This document shows positions 1 to 12,184 of a stretch of 64,000 bases of DNA, one piece after another. Source of the stretch: Streptomyces novaecaesareae (GTDB taxonomy: Bacteria > Actinomycetota > Actinomycetes > Streptomycetales > Streptomycetaceae); the NCBI RefSeq assembly GCF_000716875.1, contig NZ_JNWQ01000029.1:34479-98478 (forward strand), given 5' to 3'. The translations under genes were made by a program, and so were the position numbers. The notes beneath the pieces were generated by a model. The model was not told the origin of the DNA and did not search any database. It worked only from the letters and a program-made list of their open reading frames with translations. The first letter of the stretch is position 1; each line of letters opens with the position of its first letter.

Positions 1-807
1 GGCGCCGGCGTCTTCTTCCTCTTCCGCCGCGCCAAGAAGCGCAAGGAGGAGCAGGCCCGGGCCGAGCTGGCGCAGCTGCGCCGCGTGGTGGACGAGGACA
101 TCACCGCCTTCGGCGAGGAACTGGACCGCCTCGACTTCAACCCGCGCGCGGCGGACGCCGACGACGTCCAGCGCACCGACTACACCCACGCCCTGGACTC
201 GTACGAGAAGTCCAAGCGCCTGATGGACGAGGCCAAGCGGCCCGAGGACGTCAAGCAGGTCACCGAGGCGATCGAGGACGGCCGGTTCGCGCTGGCCACC
301 CTGGCCGCCCGGCGGGAGAAGCGCCCGCTGCCCGAGCGGCGTCCCCCGTGCTTCATGGACCCGCGCCACGGCCCGTCCGTCAAGGACGTCGACTGGGCCC
401 CGGCCGGCGGCTCCGCCCGTTCCGTCCCGGTCTGCCAGGCCGACGCGGACCGGGTGGCGGCCGGCCTCGACCCGGCCGTCCGCACCGTCGACACCGACCA
501 CGGCCCGCAGCCGTACTGGAACGCCGGCCCGGCCTACGCCCCGTACGCGGGCGGCTACTACAGCAGCTTCGGCGGCGGTCTGCTGCCGGGCCTGCTGGTC
601 GGCACCATGCTCGGCTCGATGATGAGCACCCCGGCCTACGCCGCGGCGCCGATGATGGACGGCGGCCACCACGGCTACCAGGACCAGTACGAGGGCGGCG
701 ACTACAGCGGCGCCGACTTCAACGGCGGCGACTTCGGCGGCTTCGGCAGCGGGGACTCCGGCGGCGACTTCGGTGGCGGCGGGGACTTCGGCGGCGGGGA
801 CTGGTAG
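1..807 (+). CDS. Gly-rich membrane-associated hypothetical protein (5' end outside window)
   Basis: The frame is open from base 1, so the true start lies upstream and only the C-terminal 268 residues are visible. The first codons read GAGVFFLFRRAKKRKEE, which looks like the end of a membrane segment followed by a basic cytoplasmic anchor. A charged, probably coiled-coil stretch follows. A small conserved-looking module has two Cys (CFMDPRHGPS ... VPVC). The tail is hydrophobic (LLPGLLVGTMLGSMM) and then a long Gly/Asp/Ser/Phe-rich segment to the stop. I do not recognise a catalytic domain. Similar proteins with a TPM-like or coiled-coil N-terminus and Gly-rich end occur in streptomycetes, but the assignment is only by appearance. 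A strong hairpin follows the stop, so the gene ends its transcription unit. Confidence 0.7.
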   Translation, partial: GAGVFFLFRRAKKRKEEQARAELAQLRRVVDEDITAFGEELDRLDFNPRAADADDVQRTDYTHALDSYEKSKRLMDEAKRPEDVKQVTEAIEDGRFALATLAARREKRPLPERRPPCFMDPRHGPSVKDVDWAPAGGSARSVPVCQADADRVAAGLDPAVRTVDTDHGPQPYWNAGPAYAPYAGGYYSSFGGGLLPGLLVGTMLGSMMSTPAYAAAPMMDGGHHGYQDQYEGGDYSGADFNGGDFGGFGSGDSGGDFGGGGDFGGGDW

Positions 808-835
808 CCCGCCGAACCGAACACCGACTCCACGC

Positions 836-862
836 GGCCCCGCCGGTCCTCCCGGCGGGGCC
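836..862 (+). terminator. Intrinsic terminator-like hairpin after the Gly-rich gene
   Basis: Perfect 11-bp stem (GGCCCCGCCGG / CCGGCGGGGCC) with a 5-nt loop, 28 nt after the stop codon. There is no U-tract, which is usual in actinomycetes. Confidence 0.7.
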
Positions 863-939
863 GCTCCCGTATCCGGGCGGCTCCGCCCGCGCCCGAGCCG
901 TGCCCGGGACTGCGGGCGGCGGGGGCCTGGCCCGTGCCC

Positions 940-945
940 TAAGGT
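940..945 (+). promoter_or_regulatory. -10 element TAAGGT, predicted leaderless start for acyP
   Basis: TAAGGT fits the TAnnnT -10 consensus and is followed by exactly 6 nt before the ATG at 952. Transcription would then start at or next to the A of ATG. There is no Shine-Dalgarno sequence in the 6-nt gap. Confidence 0.5.
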
Positions 946-951
946 CGGGGC

Positions 952-1251
952 ATGCACGGTCGCGACGCCCACAGTGAGGAACCGGTCCGGGTCACCGCCT
1001 GGGTCCGGGGGAAGGTCCAGCAGGTCGGGTTCCGCTGGTGGACCAGGGCGCGGGCGCTGGAGACCGGACTGACCGGCTACGCGAGCAACCTCGGCGACGG
1101 CCGGGTGCAGGTGGTGGCCGAGGGGCTCGCGGCCGACTGCGAGCAACTGCTGGCCCTCCTGCGCGGCCCGGACACCCCCGGGAAGGTCAGCGGCGTGACC
1201 GAGATCTGGACGGCCGTCGGCCCTGGTTACGAGGGCTTCGAGATCCGCTGA
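952..1251 (+). CDS. acyP: Acylphosphatase
   Basis: Acylphosphatase hydrolyses carboxyl-phosphate bonds such as acetyl phosphate in the cytoplasm. The 99-residue length is normal for the family. The acylphosphatase signature is clear: [13 protein letters not shown] near residues 18-30 supplies the phosphate-binding loop and catalytic Arg, and [17 protein letters not shown] follows, with the catalytic Asn in SNLGDG. The ATG at 952 was chosen because a TAAGGT -10 element sits 6 nt upstream and the domain starts soon after. The gene stands alone between the Gly-rich gene and a small coiled-coil gene, in the position usual for streptomycetes upstream of smc. Confidence 0.93.
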   Translation: MHGRDAHSEEPVRVTAWVRGKVQQVGFRWWTRARALETGLTGYASNLGDGRVQVVAEGLAADCEQLLALLRGPDTPGKVSGVTEIWTAVGPGYEGFEIR

Positions 1252-1675
1252 GCCGCCGCTCGCGGGCACCCTGCCGGCCCCGTCGCCGGGCCGCCGCGAA
1301 AAGATCCGGAACTGTCGGTGTCACGGGGTTGCCATCCGGGCAGACTCGTGGTTGACTCCGCATCGAACGATGATCCACGAGCACGTGGTGGACCCGCCCA
1401 GAGAGCCCCCCGGCGTGACGACACCGCCAGGCAGGTGACAGGGCCGCGGTAGCGTGCGGTGATCGTGTTGACCCTTTCCGTCTTTGGTGAGACGCTGGAA
1501 GCCCGCGCACACGACCGCGTTCTCCCGGCAGGCGCATGCCCTCGTGAGCCCAGCTCACGGTGGTTGTGCCGTAGTGCCCAGCCAGCACTTCCGGTGACGC
1601 GCCGCGCGTGCGTCCCCCTTCCCCCTAGACATGAACCGTTCCGGTTCTGTCACTCAGCGTGGAGGACCATTCATC
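1252..1675. other. 424-bp intergenic region without a clear gene
   Basis: No supported ORF. It is less GC-biased than its surroundings. Two -35-like hexamers are visible (TTGACT at 1352-1357 and TTGACC at 1468-1473), but neither has a convincing -10 at 16-18 bp, so I do not call promoters. The promoter of the following small gene is probably here. Confidence 0.4.
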
Positions 1676-1879
1676 ATGGCAAAGGCGCTTCTCGGGTACG
1701 TCGGCGGCCCCGACCCGCGAATGCTCTCCGAGATGCGACGGCTTCAGCAGCGCGTCCAGGATCTTGAAGCCCAGCTCCTTCGGATGCAGGCTGAGAACGA
1801 CGCACTCACCGCTGTCGCTGACGAGCACTCGCTGCTCAACAGCATCGATCTGGATCAGCGGGAGCCGGCTCTCACCTGA
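1676..1879 (+). CDS. Small conserved coiled-coil protein upstream of smc
   Basis: 67 residues starting MAKALLGYVGG. The ATG at 1676 is preceded by GGAGGA at 1661-1666, a good ribosome-binding site with a 9-nt gap. That is why this start is preferred over the in-frame ATG at 1631. The middle (residues 18-45, MRRLQQRVQDLEAQLLRMQAENDAL) has a clear heptad pattern, so it is likely a short coiled coil. The C-terminus is acidic. Small proteins with this start are, as I recall, conserved next to smc in streptomycetes. No function is known to me. Confidence 0.75.
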   Translation: MAKALLGYVGGPDPRMLSEMRRLQQRVQDLEAQLLRMQAENDALTAVADEHSLLNSIDLDQREPALT

Positions 1880-1946
1880 GTCCCGCCCGGTCCTCGCAGA
1901 TCGACGCCGCTGTGCACTGAGCCGCCCCGAAAGGGACGCAGCTTGC

Positions 1947-1973
1947 AAGGGACGCCCTGATGTGGCGTCCCTT
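1947..1973 (+). terminator. Terminator-like hairpin before smc
   Basis: Stem AAGGGACGCC / GGCGTCCCTT (10 bp, perfect) with a 7-nt loop and a short T-containing end. The left arm is a repeat of AAGGGACGC found 16 nt further upstream. Confidence 0.65.
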
Positions 1974-1992
1974 CGTCGTGTCCGAGTCCGGA

Positions 1993-1998
1993 TACAGT
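1993..1998 (+). promoter_or_regulatory. -10 element TACAGT for smc
   Basis: TACAGT matches TAnnnT. The expected start near 2005 would give a leader of about 35 nt carrying GAGGAG before the GTG at 2040. No clear -35. Confidence 0.35.
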
Positions 1999-2039
1999 CG
2001 CACGCTGGGGCCCCTGGGGAGCGATGAGGAGACCGGCGC

Positions 2040-5000
2040 GTGCACCTGAAGAGTCTGACGCTGCGCGGGTTCAAGTCCTTCGCCTCCAGCACCACCCTGC
2101 GCTTCGAGCCGGGCATCACCTGCGTCGTCGGCCCCAACGGCTCCGGCAAGTCGAACGTGGTGGACGCGCTGTCCTGGGTGATGGGGGAGCAGGGGGCCAA
2201 GACGCTGCGCGGCGGCAAGATGGAGGACGTCATCTTCGCCGGGACCAGTGGGCGCGCCCCGCTCGGCCGCGCCGAGGTCAGCCTCACCATCGACAACGCC
2301 GACGGCGCCCTGCCGATCGACTACTCCGAGGTGACCATCACCCGGACCATGTTCCGCAACGGCGGCAGCGAGTACGCGCTCAACGGCGAGACCTGCCGCC
2401 TGCTGGACATCCAGGAACTGCTCTCCGACTCCGGCATCGGCCGCGAGATGCACGTCATCGTCGGGCAGGGGCAGCTGGACTCCGTCCTGCACGCCGACCC
2501 GATGGGCCGACGCGCCTTCATCGAGGAGGCGGCCGGCGTCCTCAAGCACCGCAAGCGCAAGGAGAAGGCGCTGCGGAAGCTGGACGCGATGCAGGCCAAC
2601 CTCAACCGGGTCCAGGACCTGGTGGCCGAGCTGCGCCGCCAACTCGGCCCGCTCGGCCGACAGGCCCGGATCGCCCGCCGGGCCGCCGGCATCCAGGCCG
2701 CACTGCGCGACGCCCGCCTGCGGCTGCTCGCCGACGACCTGTCCACGCTCCGCCGGGCCGTCGAGGCCGAGGTCGCGGACGAGCTGGCGCTGCGGCTGCG
2801 CCGGACCACCGTCGAGCAGGAACTGGCCCGCGCGGTGCAGCGCGAACGGGTCCTGGAAGCACAGGTCGGGCAACTCGGGCCGAGCCTGGAGACCGCCCGG
2901 CAGACCTGGTACCGGCTCTCCGCGCTCGCCGAGCGCACCCGCGGCACGATCGGGCTGGCCGAGGCCCGGGCCCGGCACGCCGCGGCCGGGGGACAGGCCG
3001 AGGAGCGGCGCGGGCGGGACCCGCAGGAACTGGAACGGGAGGCCGAGCGCGTCCGCGAGGAGGAGGCCGCGCTCGCCGAGGCGCTGGAAGAAGCGCAGTA
3101 CGCCCTCGCCGAGGCCGTCGAGCGCAAGGGCGGGCTGGAACGCGAGCTGGCCGCCGAGGAGCGCCGGCTGCGCGACGCCGCCCGGGCCATCGCCGACCGC
3201 CGGGAGGGCCTGGCCCGGCTCCAGGGGCAGGCCGTCGCCGCCCGGTCCCGGGCCGCCTCGGCGCAGGCCGAGATCGGCCGGCTCGTCGAGTCCAGGGACG
3301 AGGCACTGCTGCGCGCCGAGGCCGCGCAGAGCGAGCTGGACGAGCTCCGGCAGCAGGTGGACGACCAGGCCGGGGACGACGAACAGGCCGAGGCCGGCCA
3401 CCGGGAGGCGCGCGAGCGGCTGGCCGCCGTCGAACGCGAACTCGCCGCCGCCCGGGAGACGGCCGGTGCCGCCGAGCGCGAACGGGCCGCGCTCACCGCG
3501 CGGCACGAGGCGCTCTCCCTCGGACTGCGCCGCAAGGACGGCACCGGCGCGCTGCTGGACGCGGGGGAGCGGCTGGGCGGGCTGCTCGGCCCGGCGGCCG
3601 CACTGCTGCGGATCGAGGCCGGGTACGAGGTGCCGGTGGCGGCGGCGCTCGGCGCGGCGGCCGACGCGGTGGCCGTCGACTCGCCGTCCGCCGCCGTCGA
3701 GGCGCTGCGGCTGCTGCGGGCGGACGACGCCGGACGGGCCGGGCTGCTGATCGCGGGCGCGACCGAAGTCCCTTTCCCGGCAGGCGAGTTGTCGGACGGG
3801 GCCCGCTGGGCCGCCGAACTGGTCGACGGCCCGGCCGAGTTGCTCCCCGCCGTCCGGCAACTGCTGGCCGGGGTGGCCGTGGTGGCGGACCTGGACGCGG
3901 CGCTGCGACTGGTCGGCGGGGACCGCGGGGTGTGCGCCGTCACGGCCGTCACCGCCGACGGGGACCGGCTGGGCGCCGGCTTCGCGCACGGCGGCTCCGG
4001 CGGCGCGCCGAGCCTGCTGGAGACCCAGGCCGCGGTGGACGAAGCGGCCAGGGCGATCGGGGAACTCACCGTCCACTGCGCCGAGTCGGCCGAGCGACTG
4101 GCCCAACTCACCGAGCTGCGCCGGGAGACGGCCGCCGAGGTGGAGCGGCTCGCCGAACGGCGGCGGCAGGCGGAGAAGGAGCGGGCCCAGGTCGCGGGCG
4201 CGCTCGGCCGCCTCGGCGGGCAGGCCCGGGCCGCCGCCGGAGAGGCCGAACGGCTGTCGGCCGCGGCCGCCCGGGCCGAGCAGGGCCTGGCCGAGCTGCT
4301 GGCCACCGCCGAGGAGCTGGCGCAACGCCTGGCCGCGGCCGAGGAGTCGGCGGACGCGGGCCAGGACGAGCCGGACACCGGAGAACAGCAGCGGCTGGCC
4401 GAGGCCGCGAGCGCCGCCCGGCAGGCCGAGCTGGAGGCCCGGCTCGCGGTGCGCACCCACGAGGAACGGGTCCGCGCGCTGGCCGGCCGGGCGGACCAGC
4501 TGGACCGGGCCGCCCGGGCCGAGCGCGAGGCGCGCGCCCGGGCCGCCGAACGCCGTCGGCGCGCCGAGCACGACTCCCGGGTGGCGAACGCCGTCGAGGC
4601 GGGTGCCCGGCAGCTGCTGGCCTGCCTGGAGGTGTCGCTGGCCCGCGCGGACGCCGAGCGGGCGGCCGTCGAACGGGCGCGCACCGAGCGCGAGGAGGAG
4701 CTGCGGGAGCACCGCGAGCACGGCCGCAGCCTCAAGGAGGAGCTGGACAAGCTGGTCGACGCCGGGCACCGGGACGAGGTGCTGCGGGCGGAGAAGCGGC
4801 TGCGGATCGAACAGCTGGAGGCCCGGGCGCTGGAGGAGTTCGGCATCGACGGCGGCGAGCTGCTCGCCTCGTACGGGCCGGACCGGCTCGTCCCGCCGGA
4901 GGCCCCGGAGGAGGGCCAGGCGGCGGGGGAGCCGTACCCGTACGTGCGGGCCGAGCAGGAGAAGCGGCTGAAGGCCGCCGAGAAGGCCTACCAGCAGCTC

Positions 5001-5639
5001 GGCAAGGTCAACCCGCTGGCGCTGGAGGAGTTCGCCGCGCTGGAGGAGCGGCACACCTTCCTCGGCGAGCAGCTGGACGACCTCAAGCGCAGCCGGCGGG
5101 ACCTGCTGGAGATCGTCCGGGACGTGGACCAGCGGGTCGAGCAGCTGTTCACCTCGGCCTACCACGACACCGCCGCCCAGTTCGAGGGCGTCTTCGCCCG
5201 GCTCTTCCCGGGCGGCGAGGGCCGACTGGTGCTGACCGACCCGGACAACATGCTCGCCACCGGGGTCGAGGTGGAGGCCCGCCCACCGGGCAAGAAGGTC
5301 AAGCGGCTGTCGTTGCTCTCCGGCGGCGAGCGCTCGCTGACGGCGGTGGCGCTGCTGGTGGCGATCTTCAAGGCCCGGCCCAGCCCGTTCTACGTGATGG
5401 ACGAGGTGGAGGCGGCGCTGGACGAGACCAACCTGCGCCGGCTGATCGGGATCATGGAGGAGCTGCGGGAGAGCTCCCAACTGATCGTGATCACCCACCA
5501 GAAGCTCACCATGGAGTCCGCCGACGCCCTCTACGGCGTGACGATGAAGGGCGACGGCATCTCGCAGGTGATCAGCCAGCGGCTGCGGGAGGAGCACCGG
5601 GAACGGCCGCCGCGGGCCGCCCGTACCGTGATGGTCTAG
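2040..5639 (+). CDS. smc: Chromosome segregation ATPase SMC
   Basis: SMC forms the condensin-like ring with ScpA/ScpB that compacts and segregates chromosomes; in streptomycetes it matters during sporulation septation. The 1199-residue length is standard. The N-terminal head has Walker A GPNGSGKSN at residues 31-39 and the conserved FKSFA start. Long Glu/Arg/Ala-rich coiled coils flank a hinge at about residues 510-650. The C-terminal head has the ABC signature LSGGERSLTAVALL, Walker B FYVMDEVEAALDETN and the H-loop ITHQKLTM. GTG start; GAGGAG lies 9 nt upstream. ftsY follows 47 bp after the stop and may be co-transcribed. Long open frames on the opposite strand and in another plus frame are GC-codon shadows. 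Confidence 0.98.
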   Translation: MHLKSLTLRGFKSFASSTTLRFEPGITCVVGPNGSGKSNVVDALSWVMGEQGAKTLRGGKMEDVIFAGTSGRAPLGRAEVSLTIDNADGALPIDYSEVTITRTMFRNGGSEYALNGETCRLLDIQELLSDSGIGREMHVIVGQGQLDSVLHADPMGRRAFIEEAAGVLKHRKRKEKALRKLDAMQANLNRVQDLVAELRRQLGPLGRQARIARRAAGIQAALRDARLRLLADDLSTLRRAVEAEVADELALRLRRTTVEQELARAVQRERVLEAQVGQLGPSLETARQTWYRLSALAERTRGTIGLAEARARHAAAGGQAEERRGRDPQELEREAERVREEEAALAEALEEAQYALAEAVERKGGLERELAAEERRLRDAARAIADRREGLARLQGQAVAARSRAASAQAEIGRLVESRDEALLRAEAAQSELDELRQQVDDQAGDDEQAEAGHREARERLAAVERELAAARETAGAAERERAALTARHEALSLGLRRKDGTGALLDAGERLGGLLGPAAALLRIEAGYEVPVAAALGAAADAVAVDSPSAAVEALRLLRADDAGRAGLLIAGATEVPFPAGELSDGARWAAELVDGPAELLPAVRQLLAGVAVVADLDAALRLVGGDRGVCAVTAVTADGDRLGAGFAHGGSGGAPSLLETQAAVDEAARAIGELTVHCAESAERLAQLTELRRETAAEVERLAERRRQAEKERAQVAGALGRLGGQARAAAGEAERLSAAAARAEQGLAELLATAEELAQRLAAAEESADAGQDEPDTGEQQRLAEAASAARQAELEARLAVRTHEERVRALAGRADQLDRAARAEREARARAAERRRRAEHDSRVANAVEAGARQLLACLEVSLARADAERAAVERARTEREEELREHREHGRSLKEELDKLVDAGHRDEVLRAEKRLRIEQLEARALEEFGIDGGELLASYGPDRLVPPEAPEEGQAAGEPYPYVRAEQEKRLKAAEKAYQQLGKVNPLALEEFAALEERHTFLGEQLDDLKRSRRDLLEIVRDVDQRVEQLFTSAYHDTAAQFEGVFARLFPGGEGRLVLTDPDNMLATGVEVEARPPGKKVKRLSLLSGGERSLTAVALLVAIFKARPSPFYVMDEVEAALDETNLRRLIGIMEELRESSQLIVITHQKLTMESADALYGVTMKGDGISQVISQRLREEHRERPPRAARTVMV

Positions 5640-5686
5640 GGCGGCTGCGGTCCATCCGGGCTCCGGTCACGGATACTGGACGGGTT

Positions 5687-6913
5687 ATGGAATACGTGAT
5701 CCTTGCCGTAGTCATCGCCGTGGTCGCCATCGGCGCGATCGCCGGCCTCGTCGTTTCCGGCAGACGACGCCAGCAGCTGCCCCCGAAGTCGCAGGCGCCG
5801 GTCATCACGGCGCCGAAGCCCACCCCGCAGGAACCCCAGGTCGGCGAGGAGTCCGCGCCGCCGACCGAGGAACCCCGTCGCACCGTCGAGGAGGTGGAAC
5901 TCCCGGCGGAGCCGGCGGCCCCCGAGGCCGTCGAGGTCCCCGAGGTCGAGCCGGCCGAGGCCGAGGCGGCTCCCGCCGTCGAGGTCCCCGAGCCCACCGC
6001 CGGCCGACTGGTCCGGCTGCGCTCGCGGCTCTCCCGCTCGCAGAACTCGCTCGGCAAGGGCCTGCTCTCGCTGCTCTCCAGGGAGCACCTGGACGAGGAC
6101 ACCTGGGAGGAGATCGAGGACACCCTGCTCACCGCCGACGTCGGCGTCGCCCCCACCCAGGAGCTGGTCGAGCGGCTGCGCACCCGGGTGAAGGTGCTCG
6201 GCACCCGTACGCCCGACGAGCTGCGCGCGCTGCTGCGCGAGGAGCTGGTCGAGCTGGTCGGCAAGGACGCCGACCGCACCGTGCGCTCCACCAAGCACGA
6301 GGAGGGCCCGGCCGTGGTCCTGGTCGTCGGCGTCAACGGCGTCGGCAAGACCACCACCACCGGCAAGCTGGCCCGCGTCCTGGTCGCCGACGGCCGCACG
6401 GTGGTGCTCGGCGCCGCCGACACCTTCCGTGCCGCCGCCGCGGACCAGCTGCAGACCTGGGGCGAGCGGGTCGGCGCGCGCACCGTGCGCGGCCCGGAGG
6501 GCGGGGACCCGGCCTCGATCGCCTTCGACGCGGTCAAGGAGGGCATCGCCGAGGGCGTGGACACCGTGCTGATCGACACCGCCGGCCGACTGCACACCAA
6601 GACCGGCCTGATGGACGAGCTGGGCAAGGTCAAGCGGGTCGTCGAGAAGCACGGCCCGGTGGACGAGGTGCTGCTGGTACTGGACGCCACCACCGGACAG
6701 AACGGCCTGATCCAGGCCCGGGTGTTCGCCGAGGTGGTCGACATCACCGGCATCGTGCTGACCAAGCTGGACGGCACCGCGAAGGGCGGCATCGTGGTCG
6801 CGGTGCAGCGCGAGCTGGGCGTGCCGGTCAAGCTGATCGGTCTGGGCGAGGGCGCGGACGACCTGGCACCGTTCGAGCCGGGTGCGTTCGTGGACGCGCT
6901 GATCGGGGACTGA
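5687..6913 (+). CDS. ftsY: Signal recognition particle receptor FtsY
   Basis: FtsY is the SRP receptor GTPase that docks Ffh-ribosome complexes at the membrane. It has 408 residues. Residues 3-25 are a hydrophobic N-terminal anchor, as usual in actinobacteria. An acidic Pro/Glu/Val linker (about 45-105) follows, then the N domain and the G domain. G-domain motifs: P-loop GVNGVGKTTTTGKLA, DTFRAAAADQL, DTAGRLHTK, TKLDGTAKGG. The ATG at 5687 begins the anchor. Upstream of it the same frame runs through smc as a shadow, so a longer start is not credible. A terminator hairpin follows 21 nt after the stop. Confidence 0.97.
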   Translation: MEYVILAVVIAVVAIGAIAGLVVSGRRRQQLPPKSQAPVITAPKPTPQEPQVGEESAPPTEEPRRTVEEVELPAEPAAPEAVEVPEVEPAEAEAAPAVEVPEPTAGRLVRLRSRLSRSQNSLGKGLLSLLSREHLDEDTWEEIEDTLLTADVGVAPTQELVERLRTRVKVLGTRTPDELRALLREELVELVGKDADRTVRSTKHEEGPAVVLVVGVNGVGKTTTTGKLARVLVADGRTVVLGAADTFRAAAADQLQTWGERVGARTVRGPEGGDPASIAFDAVKEGIAEGVDTVLIDTAGRLHTKTGLMDELGKVKRVVEKHGPVDEVLLVLDATTGQNGLIQARVFAEVVDITGIVLTKLDGTAKGGIVVAVQRELGVPVKLIGLGEGADDLAPFEPGAFVDALIGD

Positions 6914-6933
6914 CCGGGGTTTCCCGTCGGATG

Positions 6934-6963
6934 AAGGGTCCGCTCCTCCGGGGGCGGGCCCTT
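6934..6963 (+). terminator. Terminator after ftsY
   Basis: AAGGGTCCGCTCC paired with GGGGCGGGCCCTT (13 bp including two G-U pairs), short loop, ending in CTTTC. Confidence 0.75.
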
Positions 6964-7040
6964 TCGCGTGCCTACGGGGTTACGCGCCGACGGGCTGCCG
7001 CCGCCCCGAGCCGAAGGGGCGCGCCGGTGCCGAAAGGGAG

Positions 7041-7066
7041 AAGCGAGGGAGCGAAGCGAGGGAGCG
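7041..7066. repeat. 13-bp perfect tandem repeat
   Basis: AAGCGAGGGAGCG occurs twice head to tail (7041-7053 and 7054-7066) in the gap between convergent ftsY and the primase-like gene. Function unknown. Confidence 0.7.
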
Positions 7067-7121
7067 CCGACCGTCGGCGCCGGGTCCGAGCGCCCAGGAG
7101 GCGAGCGGGCGAATCACCGTG

Positions 7122-7814
7122 TCACGAGGCGATCCAGGCCGGCTCGGCGGTGCGCTCGCGGCCGCGGTGGCAGGCGTACGCGAGGGTGCCGAGCAGCAGC
7201 CGGGCCTCGGGCGGGCAGCCGGCGTTGTCGCGGGTGGGGCGGCGCAGCCAGCGGACCGGGCCGAGGCCGCCGAGGACGGTGGGCGGGGCGGCGACGTAGC
7301 TGCCCTCGCCGTGGCAGGTGAGGTCGAGCGCGGCGTCGTCCCAGCCCATCCGGTACAGCAGGTCGGGGAGTCGGCGGGCGGTGCCGGCGGCGACCAGGAA
7401 CTGCAGCCGGCCGGTGGGGGCGGCGAGCACCGGGCCGACCTGGGTGCCCATCCGCTCCAGCCGGACCAGCGCCTGCAGGCCGGCCTGCTCGGGGACGTCC
7501 AGGACGTCGAAGGCGCGGCCGGTGGGGAACAGCACCGAGCTCTCGGCGCGGGCGGCGCGGCTCCGGCCCTCGGTGCCCGGTACGGGGTGCAGGCCGGGCG
7601 CGGCGCAGCGGGCGGAGCCGCAGGGACAGCGGGTCGGGGCGGTGGCGCCGGTGGCCGGGGTGTCGGTGCCCGGGTCGCCGGTGGCGACCGTCCAGCCCCA
7701 GCGGCCGGTGTACTCCGCGGCGGCCTGGGACGCGGTGACCTTGGTGCGGCGGCGCGCCCCCAGCGGTGTCAGCCGCAGGTGCCCCAGTCGAAGTTCGCCG
7801 AACAGGTTGTCCAT
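7122..7814 (-). CDS. Bifunctional primase/polymerase N-terminal-domain-like protein
   Basis: 230 residues, start ATG at 7814 (MDNLFGELRLGHLRL). The pattern resembles the N-terminal domain of actinobacterial prim-pol proteins: an Ala-rich helix with GWTVATG, a Cys-rich CPCGSARCAAPGLHP segment (three Cys, possible metal site), FDVLDVP in the place of the acidic catalytic strand, then FLVAAGTARR and a terminal VRWL module. The full DxD of active archaeo-eukaryotic primases is not obvious, so activity is doubtful. A second gene in this window (60733-61164) shares the FDVL-VP / FLV-GTA / VRWL pattern. Genes in this position between ftsY and nsdA are conserved in streptomycetes as I recall. It is divergent from nsdA across a long gap. 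Confidence 0.7.
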   Translation of the reverse strand: MDNLFGELRLGHLRLTPLGARRRTKVTASQAAAEYTGRWGWTVATGDPGTDTPATGATAPTRCPCGSARCAAPGLHPVPGTEGRSRAARAESSVLFPTGRAFDVLDVPEQAGLQALVRLERMGTQVGPVLAAPTGRLQFLVAAGTARRLPDLLYRMGWDDAALDLTCHGEGSYVAAPPTVLGGLGPVRWLRRPTRDNAGCPPEARLLLGTLAYACHRGRERTAEPAWIAS

Positions 7815-8428
7815 GCCTCCCCCAACAGGTTCTCGTTGCCGATGGTTACGGGATGGTGACTGTGTGTTGATTGTCAGCTGCGTGGTGCGTTGTGCGGTGG
7901 CGGCGCGCAGCGCGTGGCGTGCGCCGTTTTCGATGGTGTGCCTCGGGCGCCGCCTTGTGGGGGCGACGCGGATGCCGGATCGTCGGGTGCGTGAGGCTGT
8001 TGCCATCCGGAGTGGGTGGTGAACTCGCTTGTGGCTGCGGTGGGTTGCGGGGTCTGCCGGGTCTTCCGGGCTGAGCCGGGGGACTGGGCGGCCCGCATAT
8101 GCCGGACCGTCGGGACTACCTAGTGAAGCGTGTGCCCCGTGGCTTCGGTTCACTCCTGGGGGTGGCGAAAGGTGGCGTTTCGCCAGGGCCGCTCCCGCGG
8201 GCACCTCGCGGGGCATTACGTTCAGCACGCGGATGTCGTCGGTGAGTCAGTTCCGGGCTTTCGGAGAACGGGAGTTGGGGACCTGACGGCTCGTCCGCAA
8301 CGATGGCACACCAGTACGACGACGCGGCACGGCGGCACCTCAGGCACGGCACGTCTGGCAAGAGCCCGCAACCGTCGGGCGGTCACGATCGGGGGCCCCG
8401 TGGGGGCCGGGCGGGATGGGACGTTCCC
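7815..8428. other. 614-bp divergent intergenic region (primase-like gene / nsdA)
   Basis: No supported ORF. It should hold the promoters of both flanking genes, but I see no -35/-10 pair that I trust. In-frame codons upstream of the nsdA ATG (from 8303) lack a ribosome-binding site and family-like sequence. Confidence 0.4.
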
Positions 8429-11954
<3,526 letters not shown>

Positions 11955-11984
11955 CCCCCTGGTAGCCCGTGTAGCCCCCACCCG

Positions 11985-12026
11985 CGGCGGGCCCGTGATC
12001 CCCTGGCAGGGGGTGCGGGCCCGCCG
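11985..12026 (+). terminator. Nested hairpin between glnK and glnD
   Basis: An 11-bp perfect outer stem (CGGCGGGCCCG / CGGGCCCGCCG) encloses a second small hairpin (CCCCT-GGC-AGGGG). It could partly terminate amtB-glnK transcripts and lower glnD expression; glnD follows 158 bp later. Confidence 0.65.
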
Positions 12027-12120
12027 ACGGCGTGGCGGCGTCCGGCCCGGCAGCGGGCCGTACGGGCGCCCCGCTCAGCCGGACAGCGACCCCGTCGCAG
12101 GACGGCTCGCCCGCAGGACG

Positions 12121-12168
12121 GCCCACCTGCACCACGGCTCACCTGCACCACGGTTCACCCGCACCACG
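12121..12168 (+). repeat. Three tandem 16-bp repeats just upstream of glnD
   Basis: Units at 12121-12136, 12137-12152 and 12153-12168 share the pattern G(C/T)(C/T)CACC(T/C)GCACCACG. They end 16 nt before the glnD start. A 16-bp unit is not a multiple of 3, so it is unlikely to be coding. Confidence 0.75.
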
Positions 12169-12184
12169 GACGGGACCCACGCGC

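Noticed and set aside
1872..5597. 1241-codon open frame on the minus strand
   Set aside because: Antisense shadow of smc; no start signal or recognisable domain.
2024..5640. Very long open frame on the plus strand overlapping smc
   Set aside because: It is the other-frame shadow of smc in high-GC codons; composition is Arg/Gly/Ala-rich without domains. Only its last part, from 5687, is the real ftsY.
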